Shown: piece by piece, positions 49,650 through 59,272 of the stretch
Layout of the letters: the number at the start of each line of letters is the position of its first letter
Numbering within the stretch: the first letter of the stretch is position 1
Translations under genes and position numbers: made by a program
From: Sphingopyxis sp. YR583
GTDB lineage: Bacteria; Pseudomonadota; Alphaproteobacteria; Sphingomonadales; Sphingomonadaceae
Assembly (NCBI RefSeq): GCF_900108295.1
Contig: NZ_FNWK01000001.1
Location: 558,001 to 622,000 of the forward strand
Length of the DNA stretch: 64,000 nt
Direction: 5' to 3'
The notes under the pieces: generated by a model
What the model was told of the DNA's origin: nothing
The model's input: the letters and a program-made list of their open reading frames with translations, nothing else
Databases searched by the model: none

Positions 49650-50249
49650 TTACGGACCATTTGCCGCGCGCGCTTCGCTTGCCGCGTCCGAGCTTTCCAG
49701 CCGGCTCCGGCAATGCGCGATAGCACGTGCGATATATTTTTCGACGAGCGAGGTTGTGACCCCCATCTTTGCTGCGATCTCACTGTGCGTCAGCCCGTGA
49801 ACGCGCGAGTAGATCAGCATGTCGGGTGCCTTTTCGGGGAGCTCGGCAAAGGCGTCGGCGACGATCGCGAGCTCGCTGCGGGCGATACTGCTGCCCTCAT
49901 GTCCGTCATCGGCCTCGGCCTGAAGCGGAAAGGACTGGGCGAGACGCTCGTTCCGATACATTGCCCTGCGCGCATCGTCGGTGATGAGATTGACCGCCAT
50001 CCGGTAGAGATAGGATTTGGCGGCGGCGGGATGGCTCAGCGTCTCGTCGACGCGGTCGAGCCTGAGATAGATTTCATTGACGACATCTTCGGCAAGATCG
50101 GGCGGCCGCATCTGGCGCTGCACGAACTGGATGAGCAGAGGCCGGATACGAAAATATTCGTCGCGCAAGAGCGCCGGTCCGGACAGCGCGGCGGAAGCCC
50201 CGGCCATGCCGGTTTCTGCAAGCTTCGCGTCGCGCCGTGTCGGAACCAT
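49650..50249 (-). CDS. ECF sigma factor, FecI type (locus 3)
   Basis: A 199-residue ECF sigma factor: region 2 at about 35-105 ('PPDLAEDVVNEIYLRLDRVD', 'AKSYLYRMAVNLITDDARRA'), region 4 at about 140-185 ('LPEKAPDMLIYSRVHGLTHS', 'EIAAKMGVTTSLVEKYIARA'). It heads sigma-fecR-tonB-like. The upstream gap of 286 bases is shared with the divergent Lrp-type regulator gene. I see no copy of the CTTACTAGTTTG motif of cassette 2 here. Confidence 0.92.
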   Translation of the reverse strand: MVPTRRDAKLAETGMAGASAALSGPALLRDEYFRIRPLLIQFVQRQMRPPDLAEDVVNEIYLRLDRVDETLSHPAAAKSYLYRMAVNLITDDARRAMYRNERLAQSFPLQAEADDGHEGSSIARSELAIVADAFAELPEKAPDMLIYSRVHGLTHSEIAAKMGVTTSLVEKYIARAIAHCRSRLESSDAASEARAANGP

Positions 50250-50535
50250 AGACTGTTTCCCACTTCCCCTATCACCAAGACGTATGACGATCGAAAATAC
50301 CGCAACAGGAAAATAATTTCATGCGGCGGCCATCGGCCAAACAAAAGTTCCGTCCCGGCTATCCCCGACAAGGCAGGTCTGAGGCACTCGCCCCACATCT
50401 CCCCCGAGGAATGAAAGACGAGCGTCATGCTGCCGTCACCAAGTTGTAACCACTATTGCGGTGTTGGCCATTGCAACGCGTCCCAGAGATGAAGCGGTTT
50501 TTGCGCATTTTGCTCGAAAAAGGGACGGCAGGCGG

Positions 50536-51000
50536 ATGAAACTCGACATTTTCGACAAAAGGCTTCTTGAGCAGCTGCAGCGCGACGCGAATCTGACCGT
50601 AGCCAAATTGGCCGAGATCGCGGGCCTCTCCGACACCGCCTGCTGGCGACGGATCAAAAAACTCGAGGAGGCGGGCATTCTCGGTCCGCGCGTCGCGATC
50701 CTCGCGCCCGAGAAAATCGGCCTCAAGCTCACCGGCTATGTGATGATCCGCACCACCAGCCATCAGGAGGCATGGATCGACAGCTTCACCGCGACGATCA
50801 CGGCGATACCCTGGGTCGTCGAATGTCACCGGATGACCGGCGACATCGACTATCTTCTCAAGATCGTCGCACCCGACCTCGCTGCCTACAACGAACTCTA
50901 CCGGGCGATCGCTCGAATCCCCGGCATCACCGACGTCAACGCAAGCTTTTCGATGGAGCGCATCAAAAGCGTGACTGAGCTTCCGGTTGTAGCCAGCTGA
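50536..51000 (+). CDS. Lrp/AsnC-family regulator 1
   Basis: A 154-residue protein: N-terminal helix-turn-helix (about 1-60, 'LLEQLQRDANLTVAKLAEIA', 'SDTACWRRIKKLEEAGIL') and a C-terminal RAM/AsnC domain ('VVECHRMTGDIDYLLKIVAP', 'ITDVNASFSMERIKSVTELP') that senses amino acids in the family. The ATG at 50536 matches the usual Lrp start; the extra 25 codons upstream are not needed. It is divergent from sigma 3 and convergent with the S9 peptidase gene, so control of peptide or amino-acid uptake is plausible. Confidence 0.92.
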   Translation: MKLDIFDKRLLEQLQRDANLTVAKLAEIAGLSDTACWRRIKKLEEAGILGPRVAILAPEKIGLKLTGYVMIRTTSHQEAWIDSFTATITAIPWVVECHRMTGDIDYLLKIVAPDLAAYNELYRAIARIPGITDVNASFSMERIKSVTELPVVAS

Positions 51001-51089
51001 TATATTGTTGCTGGTGTGGCGCATTATACGCCGATCGCATTAACAGCGTCGGCATCACTCAAATCGACGATTTGCTCCTACAGCTTCGA

Positions 51090-53198
51090 TCAAGGCTTCG
51101 TTTCAGAGCCCATCAGCTTCTGCGTGAAATAGGTCATCTGCAGCGCCTGAAGCCGGGCGCCTTGCTCGACATCCGCGTCGCCCGCATGACCGCCTGCGAG
51201 ATCTTCGTAGAAGAGATAGGGTATGCCATATTCCTTGAGACGCGCAGCGAATTTCCTGGCATGCTGCGGTCCCACGCGATCATCCTTTGTCGTCGTCCAG
51301 ATCAGAGGTTCCGGATAGGAGGTGCCCTTGCGAATGTTCGCATAGGGTGAGATCTTCCGCAGGAAGGCCCGTTCTTCGGGAACAGACACGGACCCATATT
51401 CGTCGACCCAGGAGGCACCGGCAGCTATTTGTTCATAGCGATTCATGTCGAGAAGCGGCACCTGGATCGCGACCGCTTTCCATAGTTCGGGGCGCTGAGT
51501 GAAGGCGACCCCCATCAACAGGCCACCGTTCGATCCGCCATAGATGCCCAGCTTCCCAGCTTCCGTGAGCTTGCGTTCAATCAGGTCCGACGCGACCGCG
51601 GCGAAATCGTCATAAACGATCTGGCGCTTGGTCTTGCGCCCCGCCTCGTGCCACGCCGGGCCGAATTCGCCGCCACCACGGATATTGGCGAGGACAAAGC
51701 TGCCGCCGCGTTCCAGCCAGGTCTTTCCCAGGCCCCCGCTGTAGAACGGCATGCGAGACACCTGGAAACCGCCGTACGCGGTCATAATCGTCGGCATCGG
51801 CCGCTCGCGCACATCCTTTCTACGTACGACGAAATAGGGTATCCTCGTGCCATCGCTCGATGTTGCCTCGAACTGCTCGGTAATCAGCCCCCTGGTGTCG
51901 AAGCGCGCGGGCAGAGCCTTGATCTTTTTGAGCGACGCTGGTTTTACCGCATCCACGAACCATAAAGTGGTTGGGTCAAGAAAGCCGGTCACGCTGAAAT
52001 AGACTGCATCGCTTCCGGAGCTCGCCGCGGCGATCTTGATCGCCATATTATCGGGCAGAGCGAGCTTCTTGGACTTCCATGTATCTGGCGTGAAGACCAG
52101 CGCCCGCCCGCGGACATTGTCGTCTACCGTCACGACCAAGCGCGAGCGGGTCGCGATCACATTGCTGACCGATTGGCGCGCATGGGGCACGAACAGGACG
52201 CGCGGTACAAGGTCACCGCCATTCCCCAAATCGACAAGCGACACTGCTGCAACTGCGCCGGCAGGAACCGTCTCCCCGCCTGCAGTCCATTCCTCTCTCG
52301 TCAACACTATGGCATGTCCGTCAACCAGACCTGCAATGCTTGCCTTGCCGGGCAATCGAGCGCGCTTGGTACCCGTCGCCGTCAAAAGATAAGTCTCATT
52401 TTCAAAGAAGGTAACATTTCGCGTGACGAACACAGCGCGATTGCCACGCCCATCGCGGAGAACGAACGGCGCCGAACTGACCTGATCGGTAGCCGCCCCC
52501 CGATAAACCTCCACCGCAGAATCCAGGTCGTCGCCCCGGCTCAGCGCCTTGACGATGAAGGGATATCCCGACGCGGTCATGCTCCCTTTGCCCCAATCGC
52601 GCGCGACCAGAAGCCTGTCCTTATCCACCCAGATTGCACTTTGCTTCGAAGGTGGCAGGACAAAGCCCCCGTCGACGAACTCTCTCCTGTCGATGTCGAA
52701 TTCGCGGATTGTTACCGAATCCTCTCCGCCATCGGATAACGACAGAAGACACCGCCGCTCCTCGGGGTCGAGGCACTCGGCCCCCTTCCATACCCATTTC
52801 CTTCCTTCCACCCTGGACAGGGCGTCAAGGTCGAGGAGCACCTTCCACCGGGGATTGGGGGACCTATACTGAGCGGGGTCCGTGACGCGCCAGATGCCTT
52901 GGGGATGCTCAGCATCGCGCCAGAAATTGAAGATGCGGCCGGCAATGATGTGCGGATCGGGGATACGATCCTTGGCCGAAGCGATCGTCAGCAAATCGCG
53001 GTAAAAGATTCGATAGCGCGGATCGGCCTGGAGGCGTTCGAGCGTCCGCCGGTTTTCCATCTCTACCCACGCCATCGAACGCGGCCCGGTCCAGTCCTCG
53101 AGCCACACATATGGATCGTCCACAAGCGGTGCCGCGGTCCTTTGCGCAAACGAGGGCATGGCAAGCAGAGCGGCTGCGAGCAGAATGTAAGGGCGCAT
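51090..53198 (-). CDS. exported prolyl oligopeptidase family (S9A) peptidase
   Basis: A 702-residue protein with a signal peptide (MRPYILLAAALLAMPSFAQ). The N-terminal 'DPYVWLEDWTGPRSMAWVEM' segment and propeller are followed by the alpha/beta-hydrolase domain: nucleophile GGSNGG (about S556), Asp in 'TKDDRVGPQHARKFA' (about 640), His in 'DLAGGHAGD' (about 670). It cleaves short peptides, preferably after Pro, here in the periplasm. It follows the M16 gene by 226 bases, so the two proteases may act in sequence on material imported by receptor 3. An isopeptidase role for lasso peptides was considered but no lasso genes are present. Confidence 0.9.
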   Translation of the reverse strand: MRPYILLAAALLAMPSFAQRTAAPLVDDPYVWLEDWTGPRSMAWVEMENRRTLERLQADPRYRIFYRDLLTIASAKDRIPDPHIIAGRIFNFWRDAEHPQGIWRVTDPAQYRSPNPRWKVLLDLDALSRVEGRKWVWKGAECLDPEERRCLLSLSDGGEDSVTIREFDIDRREFVDGGFVLPPSKQSAIWVDKDRLLVARDWGKGSMTASGYPFIVKALSRGDDLDSAVEVYRGAATDQVSSAPFVLRDGRGNRAVFVTRNVTFFENETYLLTATGTKRARLPGKASIAGLVDGHAIVLTREEWTAGGETVPAGAVAAVSLVDLGNGGDLVPRVLFVPHARQSVSNVIATRSRLVVTVDDNVRGRALVFTPDTWKSKKLALPDNMAIKIAAASSGSDAVYFSVTGFLDPTTLWFVDAVKPASLKKIKALPARFDTRGLITEQFEATSSDGTRIPYFVVRRKDVRERPMPTIMTAYGGFQVSRMPFYSGGLGKTWLERGGSFVLANIRGGGEFGPAWHEAGRKTKRQIVYDDFAAVASDLIERKLTEAGKLGIYGGSNGGLLMGVAFTQRPELWKAVAIQVPLLDMNRYEQIAAGASWVDEYGSVSVPEERAFLRKISPYANIRKGTSYPEPLIWTTTKDDRVGPQHARKFAARLKEYGIPYLFYEDLAGGHAGDADVEQGARLQALQMTYFTQKLMGSETKP

Positions 53199-53424
53199 CT
53201 ATTCAACCTTTCAGAGCGCGCAGTCTGCGGCTCACCAAATTTGTGCAGCAGATTTTCAAACGGAATTTCCGTGGATGTGACGCAGCCCAAGGCAACTGAA
53301 GAAGGCGCACGGACGGACCCCTGTGAACATGGGCCGGTCAATCCAGCAGCTTTGGGGAAGGCATTTGGGCGCCTTCCCGACTGGGAACGTCGGTGTGAGG
53401 TTACGTCCGCCTTGGCAGTGCGGC

Positions 53425-56169
53425 TTACTCGCTTACAACCATTTCCTGTTTTGCGTCTTCGAGCCGAAGCAAGCGGTCGACCCGCGCAAGCACGCCTTGA
53501 GCCCCCAATTGCTCCATGAGTTCCGCGTCGCCGGGTTCCGTCGGCCAGTCACCATTGCGCAAATGAAAAATCTGTTGCTCGACGTCGCGATCGCGCCGGG
53601 GCAATCGAGCTTTCACCGTTTGCAGCAGTCCGTCGAAGGCCGCCTTGAGGGTCACGGAATCGACCTTGCCCGACTTGATCTGCTTTATTTCGTCGATTGC
53701 GGCATTGGCCAGTCGAGCGCGATCTTCGGGCAAGGAGGTGAAGGCCACATGTAATTCATAAGGCGTCTCCTTCGAGATGCCAGAAGGCCGGTCAAAGATG
53801 AAAAGATTTCCTGTGGGACTGTAAGTACCGGTTTCTTCTCCTCGTAGGCGGGCAGGTATGCGGATCATGAGAATGCGGTGGACGAGTTCAAGCCCGAGGC
53901 GGTCTTCACGCGACAATGGCTGACGGCCAGCGATCCAGATCCGATGCTGTGCTACGCCCGGAAAGCCGGACGTTTTGATATTCAGCGTCGGCCGTTCGGG
54001 GAGCTTGATCTCGCCGACGCTGTCGACGGCAATTCCGGATTTTGCGGATCCGAGCGATCCGATGTACCGCTCCAGTTCACGGCGTGCCTCGGATGTCGTC
54101 AGCCCGCCGGCTATGACAAAAGTGAAGTCGCCCGGATTTCGGAAGCGATCATCATAGATTTCGGACGTCGTCGGCAGATTTTTGGCGGCGGCCAGCCCGC
54201 TTGGCGTCAGTGTCTTGCCGCGATCTCGACTTGCAGCTGTCCGTGCAGGCTGGAGAATGTCACTCTTGGATGGTGACATCATCAGATTTGCTGTCTGCAA
54301 CACCGGCAGCAGGCCCTCCGAGCCTATGAGGTCGATCGACGCCCCTACATCATCCAGCTTTACGGTTGCGCTCACCCCGGTCACACCGACCGCCTGAGCA
54401 AGGGTAGGATGTCCCGCCACAGGCAGCTTCAAGTTTAATCCATAGCGCGCGAGACCGGCGAGCGCTCTCGACGAGGCCTCTGCATATCCTCCCCTTCCGC
54501 CGCCCCTGAACGCATAGAGCCTCGAAATGCGACTGTTCGGCGTAGAAATATACCGGACGCGAATCCCGCTTTCAAAACGCAGCTCGATGACGTCGGGCGA
54601 AATGCTGCGGGCAGATATTGCCCGCCGGCCAGGGATCTTCGCGACGTCGGCGGCCGTCAAGATGTTGCTCGAATAGCCCGGCCCGGCAACGAATGGTCCA
54701 GAGGCTCTCGTGTAAGCAGAATCAAAGGCGGAAAGAGCGATACGGGCATCGGCATCTGACGGTGCACTGCCGATCAATGCCAAGCGCCGCGCCGCGCTCG
54801 CGAACCGCGGCCGGACGAAAGCATTTAAATCGTCAAGAGATATCCCGTCAAAGGCCGACGCTGCGCTATTCTCCCTGACGCTGGAAAGGCGAGAAATGTC
54901 GCCCGCAATGACCGTCTGACCCAGAGCCGACAAAAGGTTCGCCTTGGCAGGCGAGCTAAGTGTGGCGGCCGCCTCTTTCCTTGCCGCATCGAACTCTTCC
55001 CGGCCTAAGCCGAAATCGGCAAGCTGACGATAGAAGCGCCCCATGGTCGTCATGGCCTCGGAATAGGAGGTGGAGGCAGCGGGTAAAACCTTCATTTCCA
55101 GTGCCAGGATTCTATCTGTCGGCAGCCCCGAATAATTATTGAATCTCACGTCTTTGATATCGAACTTTCCACGTTCGATGAGCGGCAGCCTAGCCAGTCG
55201 CGACGCGATCACGGCGTTGGAAAGCTGAATGAGGTAATCCTCCCGAGCCCTGCCTTGAATGTCGGACTCTGCTGCCGGCCTGGAGAAGCCCGAGATCAGG
55301 CGCAACTCCGACCCATCATATCCCCTCACGGCGACGGCTGCCGCAACCGAACCCGGTCCGGGCACGATTTGACCCGTACCTTCGCTTGTACGCACGATAC
55401 GATCGGCTGTCGGTGCTGCGGGCGCCCTTGAGAAAATTTCGCGAATTCTCGCCTCGACCACCTTCGGATTACCGTCGCAGACGACAAGCAAAGTCATGTT
55501 GTCAGGTCGGTACCATCGGCGATGGAAGTCGCGGACATCGTCGATGGTTAAGGCAGACGTCAGGCGAAGATGATCGTTGTTCGACAATTGCGGATTATCG
55601 AATACAATGGCCCGGACGGCGTCGCGACGCACGGAGTTGTCGAGCGACTCCAGATTCTCTCCGATGACCGCACCCAATTCTGCTTTGAAGTTTTCCGGCG
55701 TGAACTCCATGTCGATGGTTGCCTGGTACAACAGGTCGAGAACCTCGTCCAAGGTAGTTCCCAAGCCATCATTGGTTCGCAGATTGAACGCCGTCACGTC
55801 GGGGCCGGTAAAGGCCGAATATTGCGCAGTAAGATTATGAGATATCAGCTGTTTATACAGCCCTCCATCCGGATATTTTTTGGAGCTCCGCATCGACAGG
55901 TGCTCGACGAGATGCGCAAGCTCGGCTTTTTCGACGGGCGCGTTGTCGGCACCCACATGCACAATGAGCCTGGACTCGATCTTCGCCCCGGGCAGGCCCG
56001 ATTGCCTGATATAATACCGAAACCCGTTCGGCAGGACACCAGCCGCTTCGGCCGGCAATTCACCCGAAGCGCCGGAATCCGCTGCGAGCGCTGGGGCGCC
56101 CAGCCAAGCTGGCTGGGCGAAGCTTGCAAACACATAAAGCGCTGCGCACGCCGGGACGAGAATACGCAT
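53425..56169 (-). CDS. M16 family metalloprotease, exported (cassette 3)
   Basis: A 914-residue protein with a signal peptide (MRILVPACAALYVFASFAQP...). The zinc site is HLVEH at H86-E89-H90, with a downstream Glu near 164-171 ('FKAELGAVIGENLES'). Four-domain length like FusC/PqqL. I chose ATG 56169 (GCGAGG upstream); the longer frame runs into the receptor gene and the hairpin before it. It lies between receptor 3 and the S9 peptidase on the same strand and should digest imported peptides in the periplasm. Confidence 0.9.
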   Translation of the reverse strand: MRILVPACAALYVFASFAQPAWLGAPALAADSGASGELPAEAAGVLPNGFRYYIRQSGLPGAKIESRLIVHVGADNAPVEKAELAHLVEHLSMRSSKKYPDGGLYKQLISHNLTAQYSAFTGPDVTAFNLRTNDGLGTTLDEVLDLLYQATIDMEFTPENFKAELGAVIGENLESLDNSVRRDAVRAIVFDNPQLSNNDHLRLTSALTIDDVRDFHRRWYRPDNMTLLVVCDGNPKVVEARIREIFSRAPAAPTADRIVRTSEGTGQIVPGPGSVAAAVAVRGYDGSELRLISGFSRPAAESDIQGRAREDYLIQLSNAVIASRLARLPLIERGKFDIKDVRFNNYSGLPTDRILALEMKVLPAASTSYSEAMTTMGRFYRQLADFGLGREEFDAARKEAAATLSSPAKANLLSALGQTVIAGDISRLSSVRENSAASAFDGISLDDLNAFVRPRFASAARRLALIGSAPSDADARIALSAFDSAYTRASGPFVAGPGYSSNILTAADVAKIPGRRAISARSISPDVIELRFESGIRVRYISTPNSRISRLYAFRGGGRGGYAEASSRALAGLARYGLNLKLPVAGHPTLAQAVGVTGVSATVKLDDVGASIDLIGSEGLLPVLQTANLMMSPSKSDILQPARTAASRDRGKTLTPSGLAAAKNLPTTSEIYDDRFRNPGDFTFVIAGGLTTSEARRELERYIGSLGSAKSGIAVDSVGEIKLPERPTLNIKTSGFPGVAQHRIWIAGRQPLSREDRLGLELVHRILMIRIPARLRGEETGTYSPTGNLFIFDRPSGISKETPYELHVAFTSLPEDRARLANAAIDEIKQIKSGKVDSVTLKAAFDGLLQTVKARLPRRDRDVEQQIFHLRNGDWPTEPGDAELMEQLGAQGVLARVDRLLRLEDAKQEMVVSE

Positions 56170-56229
56170 AAATAAACCTCGCAGGATTTTCCATCTAGAG
56201 GGCGGGAACCACGCACGCGCCTCTTCGCA

Positions 56230-56255
56230 TTCCCGGGCGGCTCGCCGCCCGGGAA
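56230..56255 (-). promoter_or_regulatory. intercistronic hairpin between receptor 3 and M16 gene
   Basis: TCCCGGGCGG at 56231-56240 and its exact complement at 56245-56254 enclose a CTCG loop; an outer T-A pair extends the stem to 11. There is no T-run. It is placed like the hairpin in cassette 1 and could set the receptor-to-protease ratio. Confidence 0.6.
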
Positions 56256-56270
56256 CCACGTCAGCGGTGG

Positions 56271-59051
56271 CTAGAATTTGCCGCGAACGGTCGCTGCGAA
56301 TGATCGCGGCGCGCCATACCAATGGCCGCTGGTTGGCGTCGCAGCGACCGTCTGATAATAAGTCTTGTCGAAGATATTCTCGAGATTAAGAGTAGCCGAC
56401 CATTTATCTGAAAATCTGTAATCAATGCGGGCCGACACGACTGCGTGCGGGGGAACTACATATTTGAACGAAACATAGTCCGGCTCTTCGAACGAATTGC
56501 AAGGCTGCGCCCCCGAAAGCGGGCTCGGAATCGATCCCGGAGCGAAGTTTACACAAACCTCGCCTTCATAGAAGCCGCTTGACTGACCGTTTATGCCGAT
56601 AGAGCTGGAAAAGCCGGATAAGAATCCCTCTGCGCCTCCCGCTCCAAAATCGTAGCTCATCCAGAGCTTGTACACATTCTTCGGCTGTGCGCTGCTGAAC
56701 GGCCTCCCGGAATCGTCACCGTAAATAGCGCCGACAGCCTTATTACTGTTATAATTGTAACTCGCAGCAACCTGCAAACCTTTGAAGACTTCGCCTGCAA
56801 CCTCCAGATCGAAACCGCGGCTTCGATATGTGTTTTCGGGATTTTGCACGTAGCAGCAGAGGATTCCCGGAGATATTTCGCGAACGCCCGACCCGTCCGG
56901 CGGATCAGGCAAGGAAAATCCCTTCTGTGTCATGCGATAGGCCGAAAGTGTCACGTTGAGCTTGCCGTCACGAGCCGCCCATTTGACGCCGCCTTCCCAG
57001 TTCGATCCACGAATTGGCTCAAGCGGCTTCAAGTCCGCCGCCAGATAGTTCGACTGCGACCGATAGATGTCGGTATATCCAAGGTAAGCAGTAACCGATT
57101 TGGTCAAGTCATATGATAAACTAATGGCCGGGGGCCAGCTGAAGTCGTTTTGGCCATGCTTGATAGCAGCAGTTGACAACGCATCCCCTATCGCAAGACC
57201 GAAGCAGCTCGGGGTCACGCCTGGATCGGTCGCGGGAATGCTAGTACAAAGAACGTCGCTTTCAGAAGCAAAGCTGGACCGGCTCCACCGTATGCCTGTT
57301 GAGAAGTGCAACCGCTCGATCGGAGTGAGGCGAAGGTTGAAGTAGGCGGTGGTTGTGGTGGAAATGTTCGTGCGTTGATACTGGATCGGAAGCGCATCGC
57401 GCGGCTCGCTGAAGATCAGATCATTTGGATCGAATGCGAACACATCGATCTGGGGTCGGGAACCGTTCGGCGATCCGAGGAAATAGAGAGGTCCTCCAGG
57501 GTAAGGCTGATAGGGCGCAGACGGAGAACTCGCCAGCGGATCACCATAATCAAAGCTATTCCCACCGTCAGAACGCGAACGACTGATGCCAAGCGCGATC
57601 TCTTGTCGCTGGCCGAAAAGCTCAAATGATCCTTGAAGTCCAAGTTGGGCAGCAAGGGCCTCGCTGCTAAAGTCTTGCTGATACGCTTGGAGCCGCGCGC
57701 CGCGAAGGTTGTTGGGATTGACTGCGCCGCTGCTGAAACCGACCTTGGTATCGTTTGACTGCCGCGTGTAGGTCAGATCTGCCTTCAGGGTCCAATCACC
57801 ACCAAGACGCTGCTCCATCCCAGCGAAGACTTCTGTGGTTTCGATGTTCGTCCGATTCCAATCGAAGCATAGACAGATTGACCTGGGCAGCTCGAGATCG
57901 CCGCCGGTCAAGTAGCGCGGCAAGCCACCCCGCCACGGTACGCTGGCCTGCCGGGTGTGGCTGAAGCCACCTGTTAGCAAGGTCGAAGGCGTAAGGTCGA
58001 ATTCGGCAATGCCGTAGACAAGGGTCTTGTTGTCCTTGGCCGTGTCATAAAAAAACTTGTTCGTCTGATAGGTCATGACGAGGCGGCCGCGGAGACGCCC
58101 GTCGAGTGCGAGTGGCGACGTCGCATCGGCTACGATCCGATAGTTGCTCCAGCTACCCGCCTGCGCTTCTACAGTGAATTGCGGGTGATCCAGCGGCTTC
58201 TTGCGAACAAGATTGATTGTCCCCGAGGGATCGCCGTAGCCGCCGAACTGGGCACCGGCACCGCGAAGAAGCTCCACATGATCGTACATCGCCATATCGA
58301 TGATCGGCGCCAAACCAGACTCGGTGCTTATGGGCGCCCCACCGTCTATCTGTATGTTACTGACCCGAAAGCCGCGCGAGTAAAATGTATAATCGAGGCT
58401 CGTCGCGCCCTGCTCCAGCGTGATCCCGGGCAACTGACGCATTGCCGATGTCAGGTCGGTAACGTTGCGCTGCTCGAGCATCTCGTCGGTCAGCAGGCTG
58501 ATCGACTGTGGGACGTCCTTGATGGCCTGCGGAGTCTTTGACCCAACGGTAAGCGCGCCCGAGGTAAAGCTTCCAGTTCCTTCGGTCGCGGTAATATCCC
58601 TGGATCCGTTGACACCGTTCACACCGACTGCCTGACCTTGGCGGCCGAAACCGGCGCCGCCCTGCGAGCCATCGATACGAACCACGTCGAGGACCCGATC
58701 CCCATCGCTTGCGTCCGCGGGGCGCTCGATCGCGATCGTATTGTTCCCGACGGACCGCCAAGTCAGCCCGGTTCCCGCGAGCATCCGCCCAAGCGCCTCC
58801 GTGCCGTTCATGCGGCCACTCACCGCGCTCGACCGCACGCCAGCACCCACCGCGCTGTCGACGACGAGCTGCATGCCGCCCTGCTCGGACAATTGCGCCG
58901 CCGCCGACGTCAGCGACTGGGCCGGCACATTGTAGGAGCGCACCTGCTCCGATTGCGCAAAAGCCGCCGGTGCGACCATCAGGGACAAGCTCGTGCCCCC
59001 CAACAGAGCCGCCGCAAATCTGAAATGCTTCGCCTTCGTCATGTTCATCAT
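56271..59051 (-). CDS. TonB-dependent siderophore-type receptor with STN domain (cassette 3)
   Basis: A 926-residue receptor: signal peptide (about 1-33), STN domain (about 38-110, 'YNVPAQSLTSAAAQLSEQGG'), plug (about 165-300, 'PQAIKDVPQSISLLTDEMLE', 'FYSRGFRVSNIQIDGG') and barrel ending 'FAATVRGKF'. The plug pattern is that of the FpvA/FhuA-type siderophore receptor family, unlike receptors 1 and 2. It has no carboxypeptidase-like domain. The STN domain predicts signalling to a FecR protein; the nearest is at 48643-49590. Proteases downstream suggest a peptide-based ligand such as a lipopeptide or peptide siderophore (inference). GAGGGGGACT precedes the ATG. Confidence 0.92.
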   Translation of the reverse strand: MMNMTKAKHFRFAAALLGGTSLSLMVAPAAFAQSEQVRSYNVPAQSLTSAAAQLSEQGGMQLVVDSAVGAGVRSSAVSGRMNGTEALGRMLAGTGLTWRSVGNNTIAIERPADASDGDRVLDVVRIDGSQGGAGFGRQGQAVGVNGVNGSRDITATEGTGSFTSGALTVGSKTPQAIKDVPQSISLLTDEMLEQRNVTDLTSAMRQLPGITLEQGATSLDYTFYSRGFRVSNIQIDGGAPISTESGLAPIIDMAMYDHVELLRGAGAQFGGYGDPSGTINLVRKKPLDHPQFTVEAQAGSWSNYRIVADATSPLALDGRLRGRLVMTYQTNKFFYDTAKDNKTLVYGIAEFDLTPSTLLTGGFSHTRQASVPWRGGLPRYLTGGDLELPRSICLCFDWNRTNIETTEVFAGMEQRLGGDWTLKADLTYTRQSNDTKVGFSSGAVNPNNLRGARLQAYQQDFSSEALAAQLGLQGSFELFGQRQEIALGISRSRSDGGNSFDYGDPLASSPSAPYQPYPGGPLYFLGSPNGSRPQIDVFAFDPNDLIFSEPRDALPIQYQRTNISTTTTAYFNLRLTPIERLHFSTGIRWSRSSFASESDVLCTSIPATDPGVTPSCFGLAIGDALSTAAIKHGQNDFSWPPAISLSYDLTKSVTAYLGYTDIYRSQSNYLAADLKPLEPIRGSNWEGGVKWAARDGKLNVTLSAYRMTQKGFSLPDPPDGSGVREISPGILCCYVQNPENTYRSRGFDLEVAGEVFKGLQVAASYNYNSNKAVGAIYGDDSGRPFSSAQPKNVYKLWMSYDFGAGGAEGFLSGFSSSIGINGQSSGFYEGEVCVNFAPGSIPSPLSGAQPCNSFEEPDYVSFKYVVPPHAVVSARIDYRFSDKWSATLNLENIFDKTYYQTVAATPTSGHWYGAPRSFAATVRGKF

Positions 59052-59215
59052 AGTCCCCCTCAGCCTCCGTTACAGAATTGCTTCATTTCTCGGACGGCCG
59101 GGCGCCGGATTCACCGCAATCGCGCCTGCAATTTTCTTTCACAAAGCGATTTGCCGATCATCTGCGGACGGTACGCGGGGCATAGAATGCCATATTCCAG
59201 AACCTCCGGCGCACG

Positions 59216-59250
59216 AAAAAGGCCGGCAGCGCGCGATGTGCTGCCGGCCC
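59216..59250 (-). terminator. intrinsic terminator of exbB-exbD-tonB
   Basis: GGCCGGCAGC (59221-59230) pairs with GCTGCCGGCC (59240-59249) around a nine-base loop. On the minus strand the stem is followed by TTTTTCG. It is 23 bases after the tonB stop, a textbook intrinsic terminator. Confidence 0.88.
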
Positions 59251-59272
59251 CTATCTTGTCTCCATTGCCTCG

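Noticed and set aside
56230..56255. Transcription terminator after receptor 3
   Set aside because: The stem is strong but no T-run follows on the minus strand, and the protease gene begins 60 bases further; an intercistronic role is more likely.
47745..59051. Lasso-peptide gene cluster, because an S9 peptidase, a TonB receptor, FecR and an ECF sigma occur together
   Set aside because: No precursor, asparagine-synthetase-like cyclase, transglutaminase-like protease or RRE protein is visible. The S9 protein has the DPYVWLED start of ordinary prolyl oligopeptidases.
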